A stretch of DNA of 64,000 nucleotides from Sporosarcina sp. (GCA_026169375.1 JAPFCR010000009.1:1-64000), one strand, 5' to 3'. Shown: positions 19,888 to 30,390, numbered from the stretch's first letter. Notes: generated from the sequence alone by a model not told the origin. A program made the numbers and translations.

Positions 19888-22800
19888 TTATACAAGCTCC
19901 TTCGTTTTAATTTGTGCATAAACAGATTTCCATTCATCTAACTTCTCATCTTCTTCAAGTAACGTTCTTTCCGATGCAAGTTGCGCTAAACTTTCCGTAC
20001 GCAAATGAGTTTGTAGTTGCGCAGCAGCACGTTCAATCCACTCACGTTGAAAGTCCTCTAAGCGAGATTTCTGTTCTTCTAAATAACTCGCCGCATCTTC
20101 TTTAAGTGCTTCCGCTAAATGGTCGCGCGTCTTTTCACTGTCGCCTCTTTCAAAAAACGATTTACTGTTTTTGTAGAAGCGATTTGCTTTTGCGTACACA
20201 CTCGCATCTTCAAAAGGTTCTTCAAACGTTAACATTTCACTTTCTTCTGGTTCATAAACAATTGGTGAAATCGTTTCATCAAGCTCTTTTAATGCTCTTG
20301 CTTCCACTTTTTGACGATCATTCAATTGCTTCTTCATATATTGTACCATACGTAAATTTGTTACCTTCATTTCTTGCTTCAAATCGAACCCGACCATGTT
20401 TACAAGCTCTTGCAACGAAATTCTTAGCGAGTCGTCCTTTGAATGTCTCGCAAAAACAGCAGGATTATACGATGCTCTAAAGAAATCATTAAAACGTAAA
20501 AAGACACGTTGATGGACGTAATGAATGAGCTCCGTTAATTCGTTGCGTGCGTTTTCCATAAAGACATGACTAAAATCATGTTCATAACGTGATTTAATTG
20601 CTCGTTCTAAAGCATCTAGTTCCACTAAACGATCTGCTTTTCGAAGGCGATTTTGTTCCGTTCGTTCAATTAATAACGAAAGGCGCTCTGTCGTTTTCTC
20701 TGTTTCTTCACTTAATCCTTGAACGGCTAAACCTTTTAAATCATTCCCTAAGAAATGATGGAAAGAAGTTTCAAACGCCTTCATTTCAGCATTTGTCATT
20801 CCAGCTACTTTCGATTCTAATGCTTCAAGACTTGATAAACCATGTACGCGTGGATGGCGTATTCCAAATTTCTGAAGTTCACCCGCGACGTATTCTTTGA
20901 CAGCTTCTGCTTCTTCCGCGTCTTTTGCCAGGTCAATCGCATTGACGATAAAGAACATTTTATCTAATTCAAATGCATCTTTCACACGTCCTAGCTGTAT
21001 TAAAAACTCTTGATCCGCGCGTGCAAACGCATGGTTATAATACGTCACAAATAAAATCGCATCCGCATTTCTAATATAATCGAACGCAACATCTGTATGT
21101 CTCGCGTTAATCGAGTCTGCTCCTGGTGTATCAACTAAAGTAATTCCTTTTCGTGTCAGTGCACAGTCATAATAAAAATCAATCGACTCAACAAAACAGC
21201 TTCGTTCTTCTTCAGCTACATAACGAACAAACTCATCTCGTGCAACATGAATCGTCGTCCCAAGTCTTTCTACATACGCTCCGTAACCTTTATAAAATGC
21301 AGAAATAAACGCTTTATGCATTTGTTGCTTTTCCTCTGTCAATTGAATATCCATCGCTTCTGGCACTTTTTCATACGCATCTTCTAGCGTTGTTACCGTT
21401 AAATTGAGCGCTTCAAATGAGCGTACAATGTCTTCTGTCATACGGTCTACTGTTTTTAGTACGACATCAGCTGTATCATGTCCTTTTCCTTCTTCTACCG
21501 GTCGAATTCGGTTAATTGTCGCAGTCGTTGGATTCGGTGAAACAGGTAAAATATTTTCTCCGATTAATGCATTCGAAAATGATGACTTTCCTGCACTAAA
21601 CGCTCCAAATAGCGCTACTGTAAATGATTGATTTTCAAGTCGTTCTGCTTTTTCTTCTAAGTATTTTGCTGTATTTGAAAAACTGTCAACATTTTGTAAA
21701 ACATTTGCTACATGAAATGCACGTGCAACCTCTTTCTCAATCTCACCGTCATGAACGACAACTGCTTGTTCATCAACCTGTTCTACTATTTCTTCATTCT
21801 CTTTAAGCGCTTGTGTTACCTCTTTAAACGCTGTTAGTTCTTCGACTTCTTCTTCTTTCATCCAAGCGTCGATTAACGACTGGCGCATCTTTGTCAGCTG
21901 GATGGAAGGTTGTTCAATCATTTTATCAAAAGACACTTTCTGCCCCATGAACTGTTCAACTAAAGTAGTCGCTCTCACTTTTTGCTCCATTAAATGAATC
22001 TCATCAGCTAACTTTCCTGAAGTCGCACTTCCAGTTTCCGCAACAACTTCCGCCATCTCTTCTTTCCATGCTTCAGTGAGACGTTTATATTCATGTTGAA
22101 TATTCGCTTTCATTTGACTCGCATAATTTAACACCGTATCCCCTGTAATTGAGTCAGACGGTTGGAAGTTTTTCTCAATCACATCTAGCGAAATAGCAAA
22201 CTGAAGATCATCAATTTCTAATGAGCGTTCATCTGTTAAAATATTTGCTTCTTTTAACGTTTGTTTCATAAGTAATTTTAAATGCACATCGATTTGCGTA
22301 TGGAGCAAATTCATTATATACGCTTCGAATTTTTCCTTCCGCAACTTTTTTTCTTCTTGTGTCTTTTTCGCACCAAATAAAAATCCAACTTTAAAACGAC
22401 TTCCTAAAGACTCTAAATAGGATTTTAACAACTCTCTCATTTCAAAAGGAGTAATTGCCGCATTTTGAATTAACTCATTTCTAGCACGGTCAAAATTTCG
22501 TGCGAACTTATCATCTTGCACGAGCTCTACTGTTTTCTTCATCTCTGCTAACGTATCTTCAAGCTCGTCTTTTTGGTCCCACTCATATTCATCAACGACT
22601 TCTTCATACGACTCTTTTGTTTCTTCGATTTTCTCTTCTAAAAACTTCATATGTTCGTCTTTTAGTTTTAATAATGTTTGTTTCCCGTTTTCGATAAAAC
22701 GACTTTGCCAATTATTCATTGCCCCTTCGACAATCGCTTTCACTTTAGGAAAATCATTACGTGGATGGTCTAACTCCTTTAACGATGTATAAAAAATTCC

Positions 22801-23499
22801 TTTTGGCTCAACACTCCACATCGCAAATGATTCTTCCACCGCTTTTTTAAACTTTTCAAATGGTAATTCGCTTTCACGATGTTTATCAATCTGATTAATA
22901 ATTAAATAAACGTTTGGATTATAGCGCATTAACTCTTTTGTAAAAGTGAAATTCAACTCTGACTGCACATGATTGTAGTCCATCGTGTAAAAAACCAAGT
23001 CAGCTAAGTGAAGTGCCGACTCTGTCGAAACACGGTGACGATCATCTGTGGAGTCAACACCTGGTGTATCCATCACTGTAATGCCTTCTGGTAAACTAGA
23101 CGCATGATGACCAATTTCAACGAGCGACACTTCATCACCGTTTTTACTAAAAGATTTCACCGCTTCAGAAAAATGCGTACTCGAATATTTTGTCGCTGTT
23201 CCGTCTAATAAGTGAATGACCGCATAATCATCTGTTGCCTTTGTCACTTTAACGATATTCGCACTCGTTGGAATTGGGCTAGATGGAAGTAAATCCCCAC
23301 CAGTTAACGCATTAATCATTGAAGATTTTCCTGCTGAAAAATGCCCTGCAAAACCAATCATATATTCTTCTTTACTTAATTTTTCACCAAATAAATTTAA
23401 CTTATCGAAACGCGCTTCGTCTTTATGTTGTTCAAACAACTTGCCGTAAGTTGCTGCTTCTTCCAGTAACCGCTGCAATGATGCTTCAAAATTCGTCAT
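19888..23499 (-). CDS. dynA: Double dynamin-like GTPase DynA
   Basis: A 1203-residue protein of two tandem dynamin-like units, as in B. subtilis DynA (YpbR), which tethers and fuses membranes and helps membranes survive stress and phage. Unit 1: P-loop GHFSAGKSS (about 51-59), MDTPGVDSTDDRH, NQIDKHRE. Unit 2: GAFSAGKSS (about 631), VDTPGADSINARH, VNAIDLAKD. Long helical stalks follow each GTPase. The first unit's hydrophobic paddle is not obvious by eye. It heads a minus-strand run with the sulfurtransferase and phosphoesterase. Confidence 0.92.
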   Translation of the reverse strand: MTNFEASLQRLLEEAATYGKLFEQHKDEARFDKLNLFGEKLSKEEYMIGFAGHFSAGKSSMINALTGGDLLPSSPIPTSANIVKVTKATDDYAVIHLLDGTATKYSSTHFSEAVKSFSKNGDEVSLVEIGHHASSLPEGITVMDTPGVDSTDDRHRVSTESALHLADLVFYTMDYNHVQSELNFTFTKELMRYNPNVYLIINQIDKHRESELPFEKFKKAVEESFAMWSVEPKGIFYTSLKELDHPRNDFPKVKAIVEGAMNNWQSRFIENGKQTLLKLKDEHMKFLEEKIEETKESYEEVVDEYEWDQKDELEDTLAEMKKTVELVQDDKFARNFDRARNELIQNAAITPFEMRELLKSYLESLGSRFKVGFLFGAKKTQEEKKLRKEKFEAYIMNLLHTQIDVHLKLLMKQTLKEANILTDERSLEIDDLQFAISLDVIEKNFQPSDSITGDTVLNYASQMKANIQHEYKRLTEAWKEEMAEVVAETGSATSGKLADEIHLMEQKVRATTLVEQFMGQKVSFDKMIEQPSIQLTKMRQSLIDAWMKEEEVEELTAFKEVTQALKENEEIVEQVDEQAVVVHDGEIEKEVARAFHVANVLQNVDSFSNTAKYLEEKAERLENQSFTVALFGAFSAGKSSFSNALIGENILPVSPNPTTATINRIRPVEEGKGHDTADVVLKTVDRMTEDIVRSFEALNLTVTTLEDAYEKVPEAMDIQLTEEKQQMHKAFISAFYKGYGAYVERLGTTIHVARDEFVRYVAEEERSCFVESIDFYYDCALTRKGITLVDTPGADSINARHTDVAFDYIRNADAILFVTYYNHAFARADQEFLIQLGRVKDAFELDKMFFIVNAIDLAKDAEEAEAVKEYVAGELQKFGIRHPRVHGLSSLEALESKVAGMTNAEMKAFETSFHHFLGNDLKGLAVQGLSEETEKTTERLSLLIERTEQNRLRKADRLVELDALERAIKSRYEHDFSHVFMENARNELTELIHYVHQRVFLRFNDFFRASYNPAVFARHSKDDSLRISLQELVNMVGFDLKQEMKVTNLRMVQYMKKQLNDRQKVEARALKELDETISPIVYEPEESEMLTFEEPFEDASVYAKANRFYKNSKSFFERGDSEKTRDHLAEALKEDAASYLEEQKSRLEDFQREWIERAAAQLQTHLRTESLAQLASERTLLEEDEKLDEWKSVYAQIKTKELV

Positions 23500-24006
23500 A
23501 AAATATTCGTTCCCTTCTTTACTCCCAGCTGATATTGCATAACACTTCTCTGATCACCTATTTCATTTTACGTTTATATTTTCTATCATATCATTTTGCA
23601 CTAGACTCGTCACTCGCTCATTTTACAAATATTCAGAAGTTTGAACTGTATAATGATATCTTCTACTCTTTCACGATTCATTCCGTTCTTTTTTACCGAG
23701 AGGGGAATCTTTCTAAAATCCTTCTCGTATTGAACTCATATTATGTGTAGCAATCAAAAGAAATACAGACAATATTGAAGAAAACCAGGAGAGAGAATTT
23801 TTTCAGGCAGACCGACTAAAACACTACGTTCTGTAGCGACGTCGGCATTACTATTTCCTGCACGTATAAGACGCCCACCTCAAGATTTAAAAAAGCGATA
23901 AAGCTAGACGAGAGCTAGGTTGCCCGTAAAAGCTTGATTGAAGTTCACTGTATTAAAATATTCATTTTAGATATTATTTATTCTGATCCTAGTTCTCCTC
24001 TAGCCA
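23500..24006. other. Gene-free stretch with a repeat-like segment
   Basis: No ORF with a credible start was found. Bases about 23790-23950 contain inverted sequences and, on the minus strand, GAACTTCAATCAAGCTTTTACGGGCAAC-like text (abridged: ACTTCAATCA then TTTTACGGGC), which resembles the two ends of family D repeats joined after loss of the middle. The remainder is AT-rich. Confidence 0.45.
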
Positions 24007-24011
24007 TAAAA

Positions 24012-24048
24012 AAAAACGATACTTGCTTTTTGTACAAGTATCGTTTTT
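24012..24048. terminator. Strong bidirectional terminator downstream of the MFS gene
   Basis: Arms AAAAACGATACTTG and CAAGTATCGTTTTT with a nine-base loop; A-run and T-run on either side. It ends the tetR-MFS transcript. Confidence 0.88.
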
Positions 24049-24140
24049 AATAATCTTTACGATTAAATTTTATCGTTTGAATGACTCCACAATAATTGAA
24101 TTACTGTTGAAACTCAACATGCTTAGCACATCTATGCTCT

Positions 24141-25619
24141 TTATTTCGTCACGACATCTTCAGGCTCCAAACTTGTGTCAACACGTTTCACAAAGAACAC
24201 GAGAATTAAGGCGACAATATTAATTCCAAGTGCAACATAGAATGAATATTGGATTCCAGCTAACAAAGCTTCTTGAGTAATTAACATTTGCGAAGCTTCT
24301 GTAAGTGTTGTCGGATCTACACCTGTCATTAATTTATCGGCTTTTGTTTGTGTAACTGAGTTCATTACCGTAATTAAAATTGCCGTACCTATTGAACCAG
24401 AAACTTGTTGAGCTGTATTGTTGACAGCTGTACCATGTGGATTTAAGCGTGTTGGCAATTGATTCAATCCATTTGTCATAATTGGCATCATAACCATTGC
24501 CATTCCAAACATACGTAATGTATAGACCAATATAATATATCCATAACTAGAATCAATTTGTAAAGTCGCTAACATATACGTAGAAACCGCTGTAATAGAA
24601 AGCCCAATCACCCCAAGCGTTCGCGGACCATAAGTATCGAATAATTTACCAGTAATTGGTGACATGATGCCCATCACAATCGCACCTGGTAACATCATTA
24701 ATCCTGAATCGAGTGGCGAAATCCCGCGAACACTTTGAACATAGGCAGGCGTTAAAATCATACCTGAAAACATCGCAACCGCATTGACAATCGCAATAAC
24801 CGAGGCAAGCGCAAACATCGGATATTTATAGACCCGTAAATCTAAAAGCGGTTCCTCCAGTTTCAACTGGCGAACAACGAACCAAACTAATGCAAGCGAC
24901 CCAACGATTAACGTCGTCAACACAACAGGATCCGTCCAACCATCTGCACTTACCGCACTGAATCCATATAATAATCCCCCGAATCCGGCTGAAGACAAGA
25001 CGACCGATAAATAATCCAAAGTTGCATTTTTATTTTGCTCCATGACATTTTCAGCTTTCCATATTCCGATGACTAAACTAATCAGAGCTAACGGGAGTAT
25101 CATCTTAAAGAGTAAACGCCAATCATAATATTCGACAATGTAACCAGATAATGTCGGTCCGATTGCAGGCGCTGTAATCATCACTAATCCGAAAATTCCC
25201 ATTGCAACCCCTCGTTTTTTACGTGGGAAACTAACGAGCATAATATTCATCAATAAAGGTCCCATAACTGAAGAACCTGCTGCCTGGACCATTCTTCCCG
25301 CCAACAATAGACCAAAGCTTGGCGCATAAGCAGCTAATGCTGTACCTAGCGTGAATATCGTCATAGCCGTAACAAATAAAGTTCTATTTGAAAATCTTGT
25401 TAATAAAAAAGCTGACGCAGGAATTAAGACACCACTCACAAGCATATATCCTGTCGCAAGCCATTGAATTGTTGAATAATTTTCTATCCCTAAATCGATC
25501 ATCATCGATGGTAACGCTACGTTTAATAATGAATTGTTTAAAAAAGATACGAATGCCCCGACAAACAGAATCGCAAGCATAATATAAGGTGGTTTAATTT
25601 CTTGTGTATTTGACTTCAT
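24141..25619 (-). CDS. MFS multidrug efflux transporter (DHA2, EmrB/QacA-like)
   Basis: A 492-residue membrane protein with about 14 predicted helices. Family motifs: FLNNSLLNVALPSM in TM1, WLATGYMLVSGVLIPASAFL, the motif A region LLTRFSNRTLF, and motif C-like MVMITAPAIGPTLSGY-type sequence in TM5 (TAPAIGPTLSG). DHA2 transporters are proton-driven exporters of drugs, lincosamides or dyes; the substrate is unknown. It lies 120 bp downstream of the TetR gene on the same strand, so the operator-promoter region at 26396-26478 probably controls both. Confidence 0.9.
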   Translation of the reverse strand: MKSNTQEIKPPYIMLAILFVGAFVSFLNNSLLNVALPSMMIDLGIENYSTIQWLATGYMLVSGVLIPASAFLLTRFSNRTLFVTAMTIFTLGTALAAYAPSFGLLLAGRMVQAAGSSVMGPLLMNIMLVSFPRKKRGVAMGIFGLVMITAPAIGPTLSGYIVEYYDWRLLFKMILPLALISLVIGIWKAENVMEQNKNATLDYLSVVLSSAGFGGLLYGFSAVSADGWTDPVVLTTLIVGSLALVWFVVRQLKLEEPLLDLRVYKYPMFALASVIAIVNAVAMFSGMILTPAYVQSVRGISPLDSGLMMLPGAIVMGIMSPITGKLFDTYGPRTLGVIGLSITAVSTYMLATLQIDSSYGYIILVYTLRMFGMAMVMMPIMTNGLNQLPTRLNPHGTAVNNTAQQVSGSIGTAILITVMNSVTQTKADKLMTGVDPTTLTEASQMLITQEALLAGIQYSFYVALGINIVALILVFFVKRVDTSLEPEDVVTK

Positions 25620-25739
25620 CAATTTATTTTCTCCTTAAGTAAAATCTAAATAATTCTAGTACGTTTACAAAGTTTCACATCCCCCCTGTTCACGAAACTT
25701 TTCAACAAGACTTCCTATAAAACTCTTTTTTCCGGTGTA

Positions 25740-26372
25740 TCAAGAAGATGTATTTGAATATTCATTAGATAAACCTCTTTTAAGCAACTCTATTTGCTTG
25801 ACATAATTTTTTAGTGCTTCTTGTTCTGTTAACTCTTTTACGAATATTTGAACAAAATTATGAAAAGTAACAGATAAAACAATTTTCATCAACTGATGAA
25901 GTTCTTCTTCATTTTGTATATTCAACTTCTTTTTATTGATTAAATTAATGATAGACAAATAATTATTTTTCCGATTTTCTTCATAAAGATTATTCGCTAA
26001 TATATTTTCAATTTTGTAATTCATATTTAAAAAAGCATTTTTAAAAATTTTTTTATGCTCTTGTTTTTTTTGACCTTGGACAACAAATTGAAACGAATCG
26101 ATAAAAGCTTCGAATATATCTCCATCGTTCTCTTGTAACGAAAGATGAAATTGGGCATTGTTTTCCTCTGAAATCTCATTCAACAAATAATAATATAAGT
26201 CTTCTTTCCCTTCAAAATATTGATAAAAACTACCTCGTGGAATTTCCGCCTCCTTGACAATATTCGCTATCGAAGCCTCATGTAATGGAACGCGTGAAAA
26301 CTCCTTCTTGGCTGCTTGAATTAACTTATCCTGCTTACTTTTAGGTAAATGAAAAAAAGTTTGTGTTGGCAT
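25740..26372 (-). CDS. TetR/AcrR family transcriptional repressor
   Basis: A 210-residue regulator. The N-terminal HTH (KSKQDKLIQAAKKEFSRVPL ... IANIVKEAEIPRGSFYQYFEGKEDLYYYLL) is canonical TetR. The C-terminal ligand domain is not recognisable. The ATG before PTQTFFH follows AAGGAG; the frame opens 13 codons earlier inside an operator, so that start is rejected. It almost certainly represses itself and the downstream MFS exporter; see the operators upstream. Confidence 0.9.
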   Translation of the reverse strand: MPTQTFFHLPKSKQDKLIQAAKKEFSRVPLHEASIANIVKEAEIPRGSFYQYFEGKEDLYYYLLNEISEENNAQFHLSLQENDGDIFEAFIDSFQFVVQGQKKQEHKKIFKNAFLNMNYKIENILANNLYEENRKNNYLSIINLINKKKLNIQNEEELHQLMKIVLSVTFHNFVQIFVKELTEQEALKNYVKQIELLKRGLSNEYSNTSS

Positions 26373-26395
26373 AAAATAAAACTCCTTTTTCAACA

Positions 26396-26478
26396 CATGA
26401 CACCGTGTCATGAATATTCATTAACAAATTATATGTGACACCGTGTCATAAGTCAATATTAACACTGACAGCGTGTCT
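26396..26478 (-). promoter_or_regulatory. TetR operator array over the tetR-MFS promoter
   Basis: Three copies of TGACACCGTGTCA-like palindromes are seen: 26396-26412 (perfect 17-mer arms CATGACAC/GTGTCATG), 26436-26448 and 26466-26478. On the minus strand TTGACT (26456-26451) and TATAAT (26433-26428) are 17 bases apart, and the middle operator fills the spacer. Repressor binding would block polymerase directly. The rest of 26480-26688 shows no gene. Confidence 0.85.
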
Positions 26479-26688
26479 TACATGAAAAAAAGAATAAGAA
26501 AAGATTGAAAAACTTACTAATCGTCCAGTCATCATTTCACGGAACCTTTTTAGCTTTTGGTCGCTTACTTCATGCTCTTTAACCTTCTCAAAACTATTTT
26601 AAGATATACTTCTTAAGCCACTCAGTTTATAAATATTAAGAAAGGGTAAACTTCAACTGTTTGTTACACGATGCTAATTTTTGAAAAA

Positions 26689-26740
26689 ACACCCTCTGAA
26701 CGATGTTATATTGCTTTAACGCTAACAGTTCAGAGGGTGT
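26689..26740 (-). terminator. Terminator after the chemoreceptor gene
   Basis: Arms ACACCCTCTGAAC and GTTCAGAGGGTGT; on the minus strand the hairpin is followed by TTTTTT. Confidence 0.85.
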
Positions 26741-26755
26741 GAATGACCGATTTTT

Positions 26756-28450
26756 TTATAAGTTAAATCGGTTGACTAATCTATTTAACTCTTCAGCTAA
26801 GCTTGCAAGCTCATGAGAACTAGCAGCAACTTCTTCCATAGCTGAACTTGTTTGTTGTGTAGAAGCAGAGGTTTGTTCAATACCTGCTGCTGACTCTTCA
26901 GTAATCGATGAAATTTCTTGAATAGAACTATTCATCTCTTGCGTGTTTGCTGTAATGTCATTGAGGTTATTAGAAACATGATTAATTCGACTGACCATAT
27001 CTGTTACAGCTACTTTAATATTTCTAAACGTTTCTCCCGTTGTTTTAATTTGTTCAGTGCCTTCTTCTACCTCTTTATATCCAGCTTGGAGTGAGGATAC
27101 GACACTAAAAGATTCGTTTTGAATGTTATTGACAATATCTGTAATATTTGACACTGAATTCGATGATTGCTCCGCTAATTTTCTAACTTCGTCTGCTACG
27201 ACAGCAAACCCTTTTCCATGCTCTCCTGCTCTAGCCGCTTCAATTGCCGCGTTTAAAGCTAATAAGTTTGTTTGGTCTGCAATATCTTGAATAACAGAAA
27301 CTAATTCCGATATTTCTTTCGCATGGGTATCTAATCCTTCCACCTTTTCAACTGCTTGAAGAACAATGTGATCGATTGTAGCCATTTGTTCGGTCGAAAA
27401 CTCCATTAATGAAGCACCTTCATTGGTCATTCGTAAAACTTCAGTTGAGGATTGTTGGATATGTTCCCCATTTTCATTCGTCTCTTCCACTTTAACGGTA
27501 AAAGAATTCATCTGAAAAGAAAGATCGTTTACGCTGCTTGCTTCACTTTCTGAACCAATTGCTAATTCTTGCATAGTTGACGCGACTTGGTCCGATCCTT
27601 CCATGACTTCGTTTGAAGACTGCATAAGTCCACCGCTTTGGTGCGTGACTGTTTCTGACACTTGATGAATGTCCTTTATTAATCCTTGCATATTTTCCTG
27701 CATTCTATTTGTTGCAACAGTTAGCTGACCAATTTCGTCTTTCAGCTTTGTTTCTAATGGGTTTCCACTGAAATCTCCACTCGCAATTAGTCGCATTCGG
27801 TTTGTTACAGCTTGTAAAGGTCTCGAGATTATGTTTGATGTAATAATTGCAATCGCTATGCCAGAAATCACAACTAAAACACTTACGATACTTACAATTA
27901 GTCTCGTCTTTTTCCCGTCTGCTAAAAGAGTCTCTTCCAATTCAATAATCTGACTTCCTCTACTTAAAGCGCCTCCTTCATAATCTTCAACTAAAGCGCT
28001 AACGCCTTCGTCTGCGATCAGTAAATTTTCATATGCAAGTTTTTCATCTCCGTGGTCATACTCATTAAATACATTTTCAATGATAAAATCGTTCCATTCA
28101 GCAGTTTGTTGCTTAATCTCATCAAATCCTGCCATCGGTATTCTTTCCATAATCGTTTGATGATTTTCTTCTGATAACTTTTCTGCCTCGGTGAAATTCT
28201 CCTTATGTATTTGATCTCCAGTTAATACATAACCACGCGCTGACCCTATTCTATCGTAAATAGATCGAATGATTTTCTCATCGCCGAGTACAATTGGGAA
28301 ATCTCTATGGACAATTGCTTCGACTGTTTTATTATTTTTATTTAAGATGACCATGTTGTAAGTCATTAAACTACTTACTAGTAATAACACAAGCGTAAAA
28401 CCTACGATCATTTTTGAACGGATCCTTTTAAAGTTTAAAATCTTTTTCAT
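26756..28450 (-). CDS. Methyl-accepting chemotaxis protein
   Basis: A 564-residue transmembrane chemoreceptor. Layout: TM1 (about 14-34), extracellular four-helix-bundle-type sensor (about 40-185), TM2 (about 187-210), HAMP ([25 protein letters not shown]), then the signalling domain with the hairpin tip [25 protein letters not shown] (abridged to its core [16 protein letters not shown]). It passes signals to CheW/CheA. The ligand is unknown. The ATG before KKILNF has AGGGGTG upstream; an earlier in-frame start is weak. Monocistronic, with its own terminator. Confidence 0.93.
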   Translation of the reverse strand: MKKILNFKRIRSKMIVGFTLVLLLVSSLMTYNMVILNKNNKTVEAIVHRDFPIVLGDEKIIRSIYDRIGSARGYVLTGDQIHKENFTEAEKLSEENHQTIMERIPMAGFDEIKQQTAEWNDFIIENVFNEYDHGDEKLAYENLLIADEGVSALVEDYEGGALSRGSQIIELEETLLADGKKTRLIVSIVSVLVVISGIAIAIITSNIISRPLQAVTNRMRLIASGDFSGNPLETKLKDEIGQLTVATNRMQENMQGLIKDIHQVSETVTHQSGGLMQSSNEVMEGSDQVASTMQELAIGSESEASSVNDLSFQMNSFTVKVEETNENGEHIQQSSTEVLRMTNEGASLMEFSTEQMATIDHIVLQAVEKVEGLDTHAKEISELVSVIQDIADQTNLLALNAAIEAARAGEHGKGFAVVADEVRKLAEQSSNSVSNITDIVNNIQNESFSVVSSLQAGYKEVEEGTEQIKTTGETFRNIKVAVTDMVSRINHVSNNLNDITANTQEMNSSIQEISSITEESAAGIEQTSASTQQTSSAMEEVAASSHELASLAEELNRLVNRFNL

Positions 28451-28683
28451 AACCACACCCCTAATTAACATTAATCATTGTACGTTGAACTTTAATACCT
28501 AATGCACTTTTTTAGCATATAGTATAAAATACTCACCAAAAAACTGCCTTTCTAATGATAAAGTATAACTACTTAATAATCAATATAAAACAAAATTATA
28601 TAATTCATTTTTCCTATACGTTTACTAGAAACAAAATTAGGATACGGACCAATCTAACTGGATAACCACATCCTCTTTTCTCA
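28451..28683. other. Gene-free AT-rich stretch
   Basis: Between the divergent chemoreceptor and RraA-like genes. No ORF, hairpin or repeat beyond AT-rich sequence is apparent. Confidence 0.5.
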
Positions 28684-28713
28684 TTGACTTCTTTCTGATG
28701 GCCATCTTATAAT
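28684..28713 (+). promoter_or_regulatory. Sigma-A promoter of the RraA-like gene
   Basis: TTGACT, 18-base spacer and TATAAT, 34 bases before the start codon. Confidence 0.82.
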
Positions 28714-28746
28714 TAAGTTTGTCTGAATATTAAAAAAGGAGCGAAA

Positions 28747-29370
28747 ATGATGAACTTAAATGTAGAACAACTTCAATCCGTTTCAACTACAGCGATTTCT
28801 GATGTATTAAAAGGAATGAACAACCTAGATCCATCAATTAAACCATTACAAGAAGACTATAAAATCATTGGGCCAGCTTACACAGTAAAGTTAGCAGTCG
28901 GGGATAATTTGTATTTATTTAAAGCATTAAAAGAAGCACAACCCGGTGATATTTTAGTTGTCGATGTCAAAGGAGATACGTACCGGGCAATTGCAGGGGA
29001 TTTTGTGGTAGGAATGATGCAAACACTTGAACTTGGTGGACTTGTCGTTGACGGCGCTATTCGGGATTTGATTGATATTAAAAAATTAAACTTTCCGGTC
29101 TTTTCAAAAGGCACAACTGTCGCTTCAGGAAGTAAAAAAGGACCTGGCAAGACCAATGTACCGATTTCATGTGGAGGTGCTTCTGTACAACCTGGTGACT
29201 TAATAGTTGGAGATGCAAATGGCGTTGTCGTTATTTCGAAAGATGAAGCAGAAACAGTGTTACAAAAAGCACAAGAAAAAGAGGCAGCAGATGAAGAGCG
29301 TGAAGCCAAATATGGTCAAAGTAAAGAAATGATCTATAAATATATTGACGGAATGATTGCGAAAAGTTAA
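28747..29370 (+). CDS. RraA family protein (RraA-like / HMG aldolase fold)
   Basis: A 207-residue protein of the RraA-like family, which includes regulators of RNase E and class II 4-hydroxy-4-methyl-2-oxoglutarate aldolases and oxaloacetate decarboxylases. Seen here: GPAYTVKLAVGDN, GDFVVGMMQTLELGGLVVDGAIRD (the DGAIRD Arg-Asp pair is the metal/substrate site) and GDANGVVVI. Because Bacillales lack RNase E, an enzymatic role is more likely. Two adjacent ATGs are possible after GGAG. Monocistronic. Confidence 0.85.
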   Translation: MMNLNVEQLQSVSTTAISDVLKGMNNLDPSIKPLQEDYKIIGPAYTVKLAVGDNLYLFKALKEAQPGDILVVDVKGDTYRAIAGDFVVGMMQTLELGGLVVDGAIRDLIDIKKLNFPVFSKGTTVASGSKKGPGKTNVPISCGGASVQPGDLIVGDANGVVVISKDEAETVLQKAQEKEAADEEREAKYGQSKEMIYKYIDGMIAKS

Positions 29371-29424
29371 TTTTTATTTTACAAATCAAATTCACCGAAC
29401 AATTAAACGATAAATTTCTATATA

Positions 29425-29466
29425 ACAAAACACCCCTCCGACCGATTCTGATCGAGGGGTTGTTTT
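29425..29466. terminator. Terminator after the RraA-like gene
   Basis: Arms AAAACACCCCTC and GAGGGGTTGTTTT. Likely bidirectional, as the next gene is convergent. Confidence 0.82.
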
Positions 29467-29530
29467 ATTAGGAATATTCAAACAAGAAAGCGTTGCCATT
29501 TCATTTGAATAATCTTGCTAAATTTCTAAA

Positions 29531-29710
29531 TTAATACGCTTCTTCTTCAAACTGATCTACTACATAGACAACTCCTGCGAATAATAAAGCACCCATGCTA
29601 GCCATATAGATAATCGATTTTAAAATAAGATGAATAGATTCTACGCCACTAACGACGACACACGCAAAAACGATAAATATGAATAAAGAAATTAGTACAT
29701 TACTTTTCAT
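29531..29710 (-). CDS. Small two-helix membrane protein
   Basis: A 59-residue hydrophobic protein with two predicted transmembrane helices (about 6-24 and 30-51) and an acidic tail FEEEAY. It starts at an ATG nine bases after AGGAGG, a strong signal that supports a real gene; the in-frame GTG before it is inside the Shine-Dalgarno. No family is recognised. Confidence 0.6.
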   Translation of the reverse strand: MKSNVLISLFIFIVFACVVVSGVESIHLILKSIIYMASMGALLFAGVVYVVDQFEEEAY

Positions 29711-30144
29711 TTCCTTCACCCTCCTAAGTTTGAATTTGATAAGTTTAACTTCAGAGACCTATTAATTACTAGTATACACTAAATTGTGAACAAAAACTTC
29801 ACAATTTGAGATTTCCTTCAAAAAAGTTGAAGATATTACTTGCAACGAATAAAAACCCCTTTAAAAACCAGGTTTTCCTCGCTTTCAAAGAGGCTTTGTG
29901 AACTTTTTAAGGCGAAAGAATAATTTTGGTCATCTGTGCATAAATCTAGGTCACCTGTGCATCACACAATTTCAAAACAATTCACTTCATCGCTTCGATT
30001 CAGATCAATATCTGAATGACACGATAAATTCCATTATTCATGATATAATAAAATTAACAATAACCTCGCTCATTTTCTAAATTAAATTTCCAACATGAAT
30101 ATTATATTAAAACCCTAAAAATTCATTAAAAGGAGTGACTTATC
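29711..30144. other. Gene-free stretch with a degenerate family A repeat
   Basis: No credible ORF. Bases 29949-29985 (CACCTGTGCATCACACAA then AACAATTCA) resemble the left half of family A repeats. A TATAATA at about 30044 lies about 100 bases before the next gene, without a good -35. Confidence 0.45.
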
Positions 30145-30390
30145 ATGAAATGGGAAGATGTACGCAAGCTATATCCTAATCAATATGTAAAACTTATGAT
30201 TCTTAAATCACACCTAGAAGAAGACAAGAAAATAGTAACGGACGTTGCTTTAGTCAATATTATAGATGATTCAAAAACGGCTACTAAAGAGTTGTTGAAA
30301 TCAAAAGACGATACAATTGTTTACCATACAGGTTCTGAAAAAATTGTGATTGAAATGAGAAAGCCTACAGGATTAAGGAGCATAAGATGA
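30145..30390 (+). CDS. Small partner protein of a retropepsin module
   Basis: An 81-residue protein beginning MKWEDVRKLYPNQYV, with the central strand VTDVALVNIIDD and ending near VYHTGSEKIVIEMR. No catalytic motif is visible. Its stop codon overlaps the start of the aspartic protease gene (ATGATG/TGA), so the two are translationally coupled. From memory, similar short proteins precede clan AA aspartic proteases in other Firmicutes, which suggests a partner, substrate or chaperone role; this is inference. Shine-Dalgarno AAGGAG. Confidence 0.75.
   Translation: MKWEDVRKLYPNQYVKLMILKSHLEEDKKIVTDVALVNIIDDSKTATKELLKSKDDTIVYHTGSEKIVIEMRKPTGLRSIR

Noticed and set aside
19914..23501. Many plus-strand ORFs within dynA
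   Set aside because: Short, no Shine-Dalgarno and fully overlapped by a 1203-residue double dynamin gene.
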